A stretch of DNA of 37,842 nucleotides, from positions 1 to 37,842 of the IMG/VR virus record IMGVR_UViG_3300032006_000031; one strand, given 5' to 3'. A program made the position numbers and the translations under genes. How positions within the stretch are numbered: position 1 is the first letter of the stretch; each line of letters starts with the position of its first letter. Below the pieces are notes generated by a model. That model was not told the origin of the DNA, made no database searches, and saw only the letters and a list, made by a program, of their open reading frames with translations. This DNA is from a virus. Below are positions 13,801-20,947 of this stretch, piece by piece.

Positions 13801-16800
13801 CAGAATCTCCTGCGTTTGCAAAAGTACCAGTAGTTATAATACTTTTAGGAAAGTAATTTGGTATGTTTTCAGCAAACCATTTTTTAAAATCTTTTACATC
13901 ATTTTCATTTTTAGGATCTAAGGGTTGCTGACCTAGTTTTTTTACATAATTTTTCCATACAATTTTTTCATTTGAAAAATCTTTAGAATCATCTTGAGTA
14001 ACATTTTTAAATACATTTTCTTCATCTAATCTTTTACTAAATTTTAAACCAGGATCTCTATCTATTTGTTTACCTATTTTAGCTTCATCTGTTTTAGTTA
14101 CTTTTTGATCTTTTAATTTAGCAACAGCCTCACGTTTAGCTTTTACTTCAGGTTCTTTTATAACCTCCATAGTAGCATCTAAAGCCATAATTTCTCCAAG
14201 AGTTTCAGCTAAAGCATCTTTACGTGTACCTTTAGTAGATGTACCTACATCTGGGCCTAAGAAATAATTTACAAATTCTTGTTTATCAATAGATCTTTTC
14301 TTAAATATTTTTTTACCTTCTGGAGTTTTTTCTCTTTGCCCTGTATCTTCTGCAAATTGTCTAAATCTTTTATTTAAAATATCTTGAGGTAAAGCTTTAT
14401 AAATAGATTCAAAATTATCTTCTAAGAATTTTTTATAATTTTCTCTAGTACCTAATAATTCTGCTAAAGGAGTTTTAAGTTCTGTTCTATAAGCTTTTTG
14501 TAATGCTTGTTTAAATTCTTTAGATTCTATTTCAGGTAATTTAGTACCAAAAGTTTTTCTAACAGCTTGTTTAACTTTATCTATTAAGTCTTTATCTATT
14601 TTAAGATCTCTTCTTAGTTTTGATCTAATAGATTTTTCTTGTGCAGGCGTAGGCGTATCTTCAACAGCAACACTTTTAGCTTCAGTTACATCAGCTTCAA
14701 ATACATCTTTAGTTGCAGCTTCGCCTTTTTTAAATACATTACCAATTTTATTTTGTAATTGAGAATTAATCCAACCAGATAAACTATTATTTTGTTCAGG
14801 ATTAAAATTTCTAATATGAGGAATAAGTTCTGCTATAGTACCACTTATAAAATCTTCTTGTGAAAATCCAGGTGGTTTTTCCCTAGGTATTTTACTTTTA
14901 ATAAGGCCTTGTAAACCTTCATATAAATCTCCAATTACTTGATCTGATTTATTATTCCATTCTGTTTTACTTATAGTATATTTACCGTCTGTTTTAGGCC
15001 CAACTAATGCATCAATAGTTTCAGCTTTAGAAAACTTTTTAGCCCCTTCAGCTTGTCTGGTTTGTGTGGCAGATAAAATATCTTTACTTAGTTTACCTTC
15101 TTTTATGCTTTTACTATATTCTCGCATAAAATTATAAACGTCTTTACCTGTATCAAATTTAATATTACTAAAACCAACAGCTCTCAAAATAGGTGTTATA
15201 ACATCCATAAGTTTAGTAAACAAACTGTCATTGTACGTTATTTCTCCTAAAGCAATTGCATCAGAAAATTGAGTAATAAATTCATCAGGATTTTGTTCTA
15301 TATATTCTTTACTGTAATTTTCTTTTAATTTATTGTTTATTAAATCAACTTGATCTTTAGACATTTGAGCTTTAAACTGATCTAAAATTTTATTATCTAT
15401 TTTTGCAGCGTTAGCTAATATACCATGTAATAATTCATGACTTCCAACTGTTACTTTTTGTTTTTTAGCAGCTTCTACTTTGTCAATATATATTTTATTG
15501 GTTTTAGGATCATAAGCTCCTTCTACTCCACTTACTTTTTTACCTTTCTCATCAACAAAAACTTCATCAATAATTTGTTGATCTTCAGGTTTTGTACTAG
15601 TATCTAAAACTTGTACTTCAATACCTAAGTTTTGAGCACCTTCTTGAGCAAACTCAATATCTTTTTCTAGTTTAGAGTCTACAATAGATTTTCTAATATT
15701 TTCAATAGATTTATCTATTGATTTCATTTGATTGTTTATTCCTCTTAATGCATATCCAGCTTCTTTTTTAGATATAATATTTTTATTTCTTTTGTCTAAT
15801 ATTTCATTACCTTGGTTTCTTAATAAATCTTTTTCATCAATAAGCGTTTCAAGTTCATTTTTTTGAACAGGTGTTAATTGTTTAGCTATATTTTGATTAT
15901 TTTTTAAATAATTTCTTAATTGTTCTTCAACTCTATTTATTTCAAAATCTAAAGCATTTTTTACAACTTTACTAGAAGCGTTTGATTGTTGCGTTTTTAA
16001 ATTACTTAACTCTCTTAAAGAATTAAGAACAACTAGTTGTCCTTCTTTATCGTTTCTAAGAGCTCTATTAATTTTTCTTCCACCAATTCCTACTATACCA
16101 GCGCCAATAAATCCACCTAAATAAGCTTCCAATCCCTGGTCAGTTTGCATAGTGTCCCAAGCTATTTTAGCCGCTTCAGTTTTACTTTTACCTCTAGCTA
16201 ACTCAATATTCATTATTTCTGTTCCAAATTGACCCCACTCTGTTATTCCTTCTGTATTTTGAGTCAGTAAAAGCCCTACTGCACTTCTGCTTTTAAACGG
16301 AGCTTTAGTTATATATTTTGTAATACCTCTTAATCCCAAACGTTCCATAGCTACAGCTCCAACAGTTAAAACAGCCGGCGTTGTAAAGTCAGTTTCATTA
16401 TTCTGAGTCAACCGTTGTAAAGCATCTTCGTTATCCCCGTATAAATTTTTTGCTTTCTCTATATTAAAATCTGCAAACATTGGACCACCTATTTGAGGAA
16501 ACAAACTAGCGCCGCGAGTTACTATTGCTGGGCCTAAAGAAGATAATAATCCACTAACGAAATTAGCTGTACCACCAATTACATCAGCAACTCCAGCATC
16601 TTCATATCCTTCTTGTCCTAGCATTCCTCTAACACCAGGTACAAATCCTTTTCCTGTTTCTAAGATATCTTTTTCTTTATCTATAAACTTTTCAAATTCT
16701 TTTATCATTGCTCTATCAGCAAGTTCTCCTACCTCTATATCTGTACCACTATATTTAGTAATTATTTCTTCTCCACCTCGTTGTTTTTTACTTAATTCTT

Positions 16801-17251
16801 TCCATTTTTCTGGATCATTATCAAAAATAACTTCTTCTTCTGTATCTGGGTCTATATAAGCTATTGCAGATTCTGGGGCATCACCTATTAACCAATCAAC
16901 AGCATCTCCTCCAGCAACATTTTTTAACCAGTCTATACTACTAGCTTTAGCGCCATAATAAGCCTGCTCTAACTGGGTAGGTATGTTTAAAAAAGCTGCT
17001 GTAGTGTACAAACCCGATTCTACAAAAGTACCTAAAGGAGAAGTTTCTTCATTTTCTTTAGCTTGCTTTGAAACACCTACAAGTTCATCTACGTAACTAC
17101 TTAATTGTTCAATCTCAGGTTTATCTAAAGACACGTCCTCTACTTTATTTATACTAAATTCAGCTATATAATCTTCTACAGAAACATTCGAGTCAGCTGC
17201 GGCTTGTTCTATTTCTTCTAAAGAATAATATTCACCGTTTAATTCAAACAT
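10883..17251 (-). CDS. Giant polyvalent internal virion protein with metalloprotease motif
   Basis: A 2122-residue protein, the largest in the window, in the position of T7 gp16 (the large ejected core protein). The N-terminus has a short helical start (E-L-N-G-E-Y-Y-S-L-E-E-I) and hydrophobic Gly/Ala-rich stretches (about 230-400). Long charged helices fill about 400-540. A zinc metalloprotease motif H-E-L-L-H lies at 605-609, with an acidic D-E-F about 50 residues later as possible third ligand. A region near 790-850 resembles sigma-factor region 2 (F-N-P...L-S-G-W-I-N-S-Q-L). The C-terminal third has a conserved-looking core (G-P-L-G-R-I-I-L-A-F-A-N-T-P-M, about 1870) and the last 25 residues are almost all Lys, Arg and Thr. 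It is probably packaged and ejected into the cell. No RNA polymerase D-x-D-G-D motif is seen. Confidence 0.8.
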   Translation of the reverse strand: MFELNGEYYSLEEIEQAAADSNVSVEDYIAEFSINKVEDVSLDKPEIEQLSSYVDELVGVSKQAKENEETSPLGTFVESGLYTTAAFLNIPTQLEQAYYGAKASSIDWLKNVAGGDAVDWLIGDAPESAIAYIDPDTEEEVIFDNDPEKWKELSKKQRGGEEIITKYSGTDIEVGELADRAMIKEFEKFIDKEKDILETGKGFVPGVRGMLGQEGYEDAGVADVIGGTANFVSGLLSSLGPAIVTRGASLFPQIGGPMFADFNIEKAKNLYGDNEDALQRLTQNNETDFTTPAVLTVGAVAMERLGLRGITKYITKAPFKSRSAVGLLLTQNTEGITEWGQFGTEIMNIELARGKSKTEAAKIAWDTMQTDQGLEAYLGGFIGAGIVGIGGRKINRALRNDKEGQLVVLNSLRELSNLKTQQSNASSKVVKNALDFEINRVEEQLRNYLKNNQNIAKQLTPVQKNELETLIDEKDLLRNQGNEILDKRNKNIISKKEAGYALRGINNQMKSIDKSIENIRKSIVDSKLEKDIEFAQEGAQNLGIEVQVLDTSTKPEDQQIIDEVFVDEKGKKVSGVEGAYDPKTNKIYIDKVEAAKKQKVTVGSHELLHGILANAAKIDNKILDQFKAQMSKDQVDLINNKLKENYSKEYIEQNPDEFITQFSDAIALGEITYNDSLFTKLMDVITPILRAVGFSNIKFDTGKDVYNFMREYSKSIKEGKLSKDILSATQTRQAEGAKKFSKAETIDALVGPKTDGKYTISKTEWNNKSDQVIGDLYEGLQGLIKSKIPREKPPGFSQEDFISGTIAELIPHIRNFNPEQNNSLSGWINSQLQNKIGNVFKKGEAATKDVFEADVTEAKSVAVEDTPTPAQEKSIRSKLRRDLKIDKDLIDKVKQAVRKTFGTKLPEIESKEFKQALQKAYRTELKTPLAELLGTRENYKKFLEDNFESIYKALPQDILNKRFRQFAEDTGQREKTPEGKKIFKKRSIDKQEFVNYFLGPDVGTSTKGTRKDALAETLGEIMALDATMEVIKEPEVKAKREAVAKLKDQKVTKTDEAKIGKQIDRDPGLKFSKRLDEENVFKNVTQDDSKDFSNEKIVWKNYVKKLGQQPLDPKNENDVKDFKKWFAENIPNYFPKSIITTGTFANAGDSAAKRGFFFTSKEDIMKIVKGKKFQKENFNIAQAAQRQGYTTGTGKNRKITPSFLKNLWQTNKLEKQNKAKLKGLEDVFIIFEKMIQDNKNNARFIAAILSSTSQGMGHIVRTSAPITFISKNLKGEIVEEHTLPASLVAKYLFKSAIQGKVKENFKNIERNYFQGVLSKIDDNKLKGTAFGEKYNYTQVPPKGWTLEDNIWARYFNLDVASNNFGIDPNSIELNNKKTVFDIYGVDNAGNFIDDAFNKSLKQAAVKNNKELPVKIKFSKGNIFNNRVLSEMKKLDNEQSKAQMKFSQSQDLSGDFNKILENKTGIGADKVYSDVKAQVVGANKGKFNFFVPPSAEDFVGLLYKTLGKGKLGDAQMAWYKKNLLDPFARAMDNISRDRIALMNDFKALKKELKIVPKNLKKKLPGEPFTQEQAIRTYIWNKQGMTPDGMSKTDLKELIDFVESKPELVTFADQLIALQKGDSYPAPKFGWLAGNITTDLIDGINTIKRAKYLDQWQYNVDEIFSKANLNKLEAAYGKGYRTALEGILKRMRTGRNREFTSDSLTGRVTDWLTNSIGAIMFFNTRSAVLQTISAVNFVNFKDNNIFAAGKAFANQPQFWKDFKTLFNSDFLVDRRNGLKLNVNEADIADMAKKGGVRGVISEMLRLGFLPTQIADSFAIASGGSTFYRNRIKKYTKEGMSKAEAEDKAFIDFREIAEEAQQSSRPDRISAQQAGPLGRIILAFANTPMQYTRLIKKAASDLKNGRGDTMTNISKIFYYGIAQNLLFNAMQQALFAMGFGDDEEEKEKREEKYANIVNSMADSILRGAGIGGAIFSVLKNTGIKLSREADKKSPKYQDVLTKEIAQLSPPVSSKLSKLRAAGRSYSWNKKEIMEKGFSLDNPAYLAAGQVIAATTNIPLDRAFKKIDNIRKASSSDYEAWARIAMLAGWADWELGVKKPNKIEDNKITRKKSTRKTKRKQKTRRK

Positions 17252-19041
17252 TAGTTAGTTTTTTTTGGAAGTGGAGTTTTTTGATTACCCCAAGCGTTAA
17301 GTTTTTGTTTTTCAAACTGTTCTTCACTTGGCACAATACTTGCTGTAAGATGATTTAATATATCATTTAATTTATTTTCTATTTGACTAGTTGGAACTCC
17401 TTGAGCAGTTAAAAGTTCTCTATAAAATTCTCTAGCTGTTGGAGGATTATCAAAATCTACTTCAAAAGCTTTTGTGTTTGGTGCACCTTTTTTCTGAATA
17501 TAATACCCTACAGTTTTTTCATTTTTACCTTTACCAACTGAAGCTTCATCTACTTTAAATCCTAATTTACTTAATTCTTTAACAAAAGATTTGTTATTTT
17601 CAGGTGTAGGAATAGATAATTTATTATCTGTCATTAGTATCCCAGCTTCATTTTTTGGTATATTAAAAGCGTTTCCAGCATTTGCAAGATTTGTAGCTTG
17701 TTTATCAGATTCAGGAATTTTTGGAGATTTATAAGTTTTTTGTTTTTCAGGACCAGTAATTTTCTCTTGTATTTGATCTTCAAAACCTTCACCAACTTGT
17801 TTTCCTCTGTAAGAATATTTTGTATTAACATCAGAGGTTTCTTCTTGACCTTCTTGATTAATATAAGTAATAGTGCCATCTTCATTTTCTTCTGCAGAAA
17901 TTACCTCATATCCTGGTATTTTATCTTCTAATGCTACGCCAACCATTTGCTGTACAAATTTAGCTTTAGCTTCATCAGTTAGTTTATAAACTCCAGGTTT
18001 TACTGTTTGAAGATCTTCACCATCTTTTGAATAGGCGACATACGTAGCCATTAAATCATTATAATCTTGTTTGTTATCTACACTATTAACCATAGATAAA
18101 AAATGTGCTTCATATTCAGGAATTAATCTACCAAGTACAGCATCCGTATTAACAGGTCTTATATATCGTACTCCAATTTTTTTACCAGTTTTAGAATCTA
18201 TTACGTCTTCCATAAAAGGTTGTTCTAAAAAACTATCTACTAATTTATTATTTTTATTAAATATACCAGTTTCTTTAGTAATAAAATTTATTCCATCATT
18301 ATCATCACCTTTAAATATATTTTCTGCTTCTGCATAATCTTGTGCTAATACGTCAGAAACATTAAAAGCATCTTTACCCTCTATTTTAGCCCAAACACTT
18401 GGTATTCCTTCTATTTCTCTTATTTCATATTCAACATCTGTAACCACCTTACCATCTCTAGTAAGCGTACCCATTAAAGCCATTTTACGTTCGTAATCTT
18501 GACAAATGCTTTTGTTAAATTGAGAACTTCCTTCACTACAACTACCAGTATAAATTCCTCCAGGTTCATTAGTATTAGTGTTTAATAGTTTTTCTCCTTG
18601 CGATGCTTTCCAATTATTTATATCAGTTAAACCATTTGTTAATGTTCTAATTTTAGCTTTTTCTTTATTAATTAATTCATGAAGTTCTTTTCTACTATAA
18701 ACAATAGTACCATCTTCTTTTACTTCTCTTTCGTCTGGTGCATCTTGTAATAATCCTTCATATTTATATTTAGCATTAATAGCATTATCAGCTAAATCAA
18801 ACCAACTTTGAGATCTTCCACCAGCTTTTTGTATATTAGCATGTATTCTATCTCTATTAACCTCTTGTGTTGCTAATCTAGCGTCTTCTTCTTTTTTAGC
18901 TTTTTCTAATTCTTTATTTCTAGCATCTGCATAAGTTTGAAGATAATTACTTGTTTGTTGACCTATACGACTAATAGCATTAGCAATTATCATTCCTGAT
19001 TCTCGATCGATAGCTTGTGTTGGATTTTCGTATGCTCCCAT
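17251..19041 (-). CDS. Putative internal virion protein (T7 gp15-like position)
   Basis: A 596-residue, acidic, soluble protein. The N-terminal 75 residues are helical and rich in Lys/Glu (A-R-N-K-E-L-E-K-A-K-K-E-E-D), then mixed alpha/beta sequence. C176 and C187 lie about ten residues apart in a Ser-rich segment and might pair. No enzyme motif was recognised. It lies between the gp14-like and the giant gp16-like proteins, the place of T7 gp15, and overlaps the latter as TAATG. I infer a core/ejection role from order and composition only. Confidence 0.6.
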   Translation of the reverse strand: MGAYENPTQAIDRESGMIIANAISRIGQQTSNYLQTYADARNKELEKAKKEEDARLATQEVNRDRIHANIQKAGGRSQSWFDLADNAINAKYKYEGLLQDAPDEREVKEDGTIVYSRKELHELINKEKAKIRTLTNGLTDINNWKASQGEKLLNTNTNEPGGIYTGSCSEGSSQFNKSICQDYERKMALMGTLTRDGKVVTDVEYEIREIEGIPSVWAKIEGKDAFNVSDVLAQDYAEAENIFKGDDNDGINFITKETGIFNKNNKLVDSFLEQPFMEDVIDSKTGKKIGVRYIRPVNTDAVLGRLIPEYEAHFLSMVNSVDNKQDYNDLMATYVAYSKDGEDLQTVKPGVYKLTDEAKAKFVQQMVGVALEDKIPGYEVISAEENEDGTITYINQEGQEETSDVNTKYSYRGKQVGEGFEDQIQEKITGPEKQKTYKSPKIPESDKQATNLANAGNAFNIPKNEAGILMTDNKLSIPTPENNKSFVKELSKLGFKVDEASVGKGKNEKTVGYYIQKKGAPNTKAFEVDFDNPPTAREFYRELLTAQGVPTSQIENKLNDILNHLTASIVPSEEQFEKQKLNAWGNQKTPLPKKTN

Positions 19042-19058
19042 GTTTTATTATTTATATA

Positions 19059-19805
19059 TTACGAACCAAAGTTTGGATTAGATGCTGCTCCTGCTGCAAT
19101 ACTACCTACAGCTCCAATTCCAGAGGAAATAGCTGCTGTACCTGCAGCTCTTGCGGCTGCTGCTTGTTGTTCTTGTCCTGACATTTGTGCAGACAATCTG
19201 TTTAATTTTTGCATATCTCTATTATCTTGTTCTCTATATACAAACTCTTTACCTTTTGCTTCAGCTGTTTGCACTTTTTCAGCTTGACTCATTTTAACGT
19301 CTTGCATTCTTTTAGCTTCACTCATTTTAATGTCTTGAATTCTAAGTTCTCCTTCAATTCTGGATTTTTCCATCATTTCTTGATTCCTAGCTTCTTGTTG
19401 TTCAATATTTGCGCTTACACCTTGTTTACTTTTTAATGCCATTTGAGCAAGAGCCGTTGCCCCACCAGCAGAAGCACCTGTGGCTGCTAAAGTATCTAGT
19501 GTGTTTGCTAAAGCCATATCAGCTTCTTGAGCTTGCATTTCAGCTGCTTGAGTTGCTACGGCCAAGTTCATTTTTGGGGTTGATGCCATACCACTTAAAT
19601 TACTAGCCATACCAGACAAGTCAGTAATACCCTCAAATGGATTAATTATTTTTGCTCTATTTTTTTCTAAATGTTCTATTTTAGCGTTTATTCTTTTGGC
19701 TTTTCTTTCAGCTCTTCTTCTTTGTTTTTTAGCTCTACTCGCTCCAAAGATAGTTGTTCCAATAGATACTGCTGCGCCAATTCCCGCGGCTATTAGTCCT
19801 GACAT
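19059..19805 (-). CDS. T7 gp14-like internal virion protein
   Basis: A 248-residue Ala/Gln/Met-rich helical protein. A Gly/Ala/Ile hydrophobic helix at about 3-23 is followed directly by a very basic stretch (R-A-K-K-Q-R-R-R-A-E-R-K-A-K-R), the typical start of phage gp14-type ejection proteins that form the channel in the outer membrane. The middle is a long coiled coil with an 11-residue repeat at about 161-182. Residues about 215-245 form a second Ala/Gly-rich hydrophobic segment. The order gp14-gp15-gp16-like in the operon matches T7 group phages. Confidence 0.76.
   Translation of the reverse strand: MSGLIAAGIGAAVSIGTTIFGASRAKKQRRRAERKAKRINAKIEHLEKNRAKIINPFEGITDLSGMASNLSGMASTPKMNLAVATQAAEMQAQEADMALANTLDTLAATGASAGGATALAQMALKSKQGVSANIEQQEARNQEMMEKSRIEGELRIQDIKMSEAKRMQDVKMSQAEKVQTAEAKGKEFVYREQDNRDMQKLNRLSAQMSGQEQQAAAARAAGTAAISSGIGAVGSIAAGAASNPNFGS
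19288..19353 (-). repeat. Two 33-bp near-identical units coding an 11-residue helical repeat
   Basis: CTCATTTTAA begins at 19288 and again at 19321, each followed by near-matching sequence (cGTCTTGcATTCT versus tGTCTTGaATTCT). On the minus strand they encode I-Q-D-I-K-M-S-E-A-K-R and M-Q-D-V-K-M-S-Q-A-E-K. The 33-base period equals 11 codons, consistent with a hendecad helix. Confidence 0.8.
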
Positions 19806-19808
19806 AGT

Positions 19809-20297
19809 TTATTTATTTTTAATATATTCTTTATATTCTTTTTTTGTTAAGGCATAATTATAATTTTCAACAAAATCTAAATCTTTATTATTAGAAGGAT
19901 TTTGAAACACATTTTGAAATATAGAATACTTATTTGCTCTTATAACCCTTTGTGTTCCTGCTTTTGAAAATCCTACATAAGGAGCTATATAGTTTTCTTC
20001 ACCATCTTTATTAACAATAGTTATATCTCCTTCTAAAAGAAACCATACATGATCTCGTTTATGTATAGCACTTATAATGATTGCTGTTGGATTTAATATC
20101 ATTTGTCTTAAATATATACCTGGGACAAAATTATGTTTTATTTCTCCCCATTTAGCTTTTTCTCTTACTAACTTTCCGTTATTATGAGTTATTAAATCAT
20201 TTGATTTATTTGCTAAAACATTTTTTAATACACTTGATACTTTGTTTTCAAAACTTTTTATTAAAATTTTATTTTTAATATATTTAATTAAATTCAA
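19809..20297 (-). CDS. Cupin-fold virion-operon protein
   Basis: A 162-residue protein with a probable small beta-barrel (cupin) domain at about 55-130. The first cupin motif is visible as I-H-K-R-D-H-V-W-F-L-L-E-G-D (H79, H83, G90). A-P-Y-V-G-F-S-K-A-G-T-Q-R-V follows at 105-118 as the second half. N-terminal residues 1-30 are basic and helical. Cupin proteins of this size occur in phage tail/ejection modules, but their function is unclear: metal or sugar binding or a structural jelly-roll role are options. It sits one base from the secreted protein gene and three bases from the gp14-like gene. Confidence 0.68.
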   Translation of the reverse strand: MNLIKYIKNKILIKSFENKVSSVLKNVLANKSNDLITHNNGKLVREKAKWGEIKHNFVPGIYLRQMILNPTAIIISAIHKRDHVWFLLEGDITIVNKDGEENYIAPYVGFSKAGTQRVIRANKYSIFQNVFQNPSNNKDLDFVENYNYALTKKEYKEYIKNK

Positions 20298-20298
20298 T

Positions 20299-20646
20299 TT
20301 ATTTTAATTTTAATACTTTATCTATAGTTTTTATTACTTCTTCTTGTGTTATTTTTAATTTAAAAGATAAATCTGCAGTCCATTGAAATTTAGTTTGACC
20401 GCCTACTCTTAATACTACTATAGGTAAAGGTTGTCCAGCAACACTTTTTTTAAATTCTGGACCTTGATTTTCTAATAAAGCATAATCAATAGATATTCTA
20501 TATCCTTTATAATCTTTAGGAAGTTTTAATTTTACATCATTACGAGTGTTCCACTCTGCGTTTATTTGTAATAATTGGATTGGTGGATTTTGAATTGTTG
20601 TGCTTGTTAAAATTAATAGTAATATTAAAGTAAATAAATATTTCAT
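20299..20646 (-). CDS. Secreted protein, possibly thioredoxin-like fold without CxxC
   Basis: A 115-residue protein with a clear N-terminal signal (M-K-Y-L-F then a Leu/Ile-rich core, about 4-17), indicating export or membrane anchoring. The remainder contains L-L-Q-I-N-A-E-W-N (25-33), Y-A-L-L-E-N-Q-G, L-P-I-V-V-L-R-V-G-G and a last amphipathic helix. This order loosely resembles the thioredoxin fold (beta-W, then P-x-V-V-V strand, then helix), but there is no Cys pair, so no redox role. The start overlaps the upstream stop by one base. An exported protein encoded within the tail/ejection operon is unusual. The fold call is tentative. Confidence 0.6.
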   Translation of the reverse strand: MKYLFTLILLLILTSTTIQNPPIQLLQINAEWNTRNDVKLKLPKDYKGYRISIDYALLENQGPEFKKSVAGQPLPIVVLRVGGQTKFQWTADLSFKLKITQEEVIKTIDKVLKLK

Positions 20647-20939
20647 TATCGTTTCTTTTTTGTATTGTTATTTAAATCATATAATCTTTCTTCAATTTTA
20701 TCTAGTTTATCTCCATTTTCGTTTACTTTGTCTTCGGTATTCATAATCGATTCACGAATTAATTCGTCTTTAAGATCATATTCGGTTCTTGATATAGGAG
20801 GTTCTGGAAGTTTTTTAGCTTCTTCTATATCGTCTTGTAATGCAAACCACATTCCTACTAGTGTGAATATTGCAACCCCTATGCCTATAAGTGTTTTTAT
20901 ACTTATGTTAAATTTTGTATCTTCGCTTAATTCTGCCAT
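20646..20939 (-). CDS. Small single-TM protein with coiled-coil tail
   Basis: A 97-residue protein with one transmembrane helix at about 14-34 (L-I-G-I-G-V-A-I-F-T-L-V-G-M-W-F). After it comes an acidic, Pro-containing linker (L-P-E-P-P-I-S-R-T-E-Y-D-L-K-D) and a charged coiled coil to a basic end. The shape resembles small phage membrane proteins such as i-spanin or holin accessory proteins, but it is far from the endolysin gene, so a lysis role is uncertain. Translation of the next gene is coupled by TAATG. Confidence 0.62.
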   Translation of the reverse strand: MAELSEDTKFNISIKTLIGIGVAIFTLVGMWFALQDDIEEAKKLPEPPISRTEYDLKDELIRESIMNTEDKVNENGDKLDKIEERLYDLNNNTKKKR

Positions 20940-20947
20940 TTTTATTT

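Noticed and set aside
10883-17251. Virion RNA polymerase in the giant protein
   Set aside because: Large ejected proteins of some phages are RNA polymerases, but no D-x-D-G-D or T7-type polymerase motif is seen.
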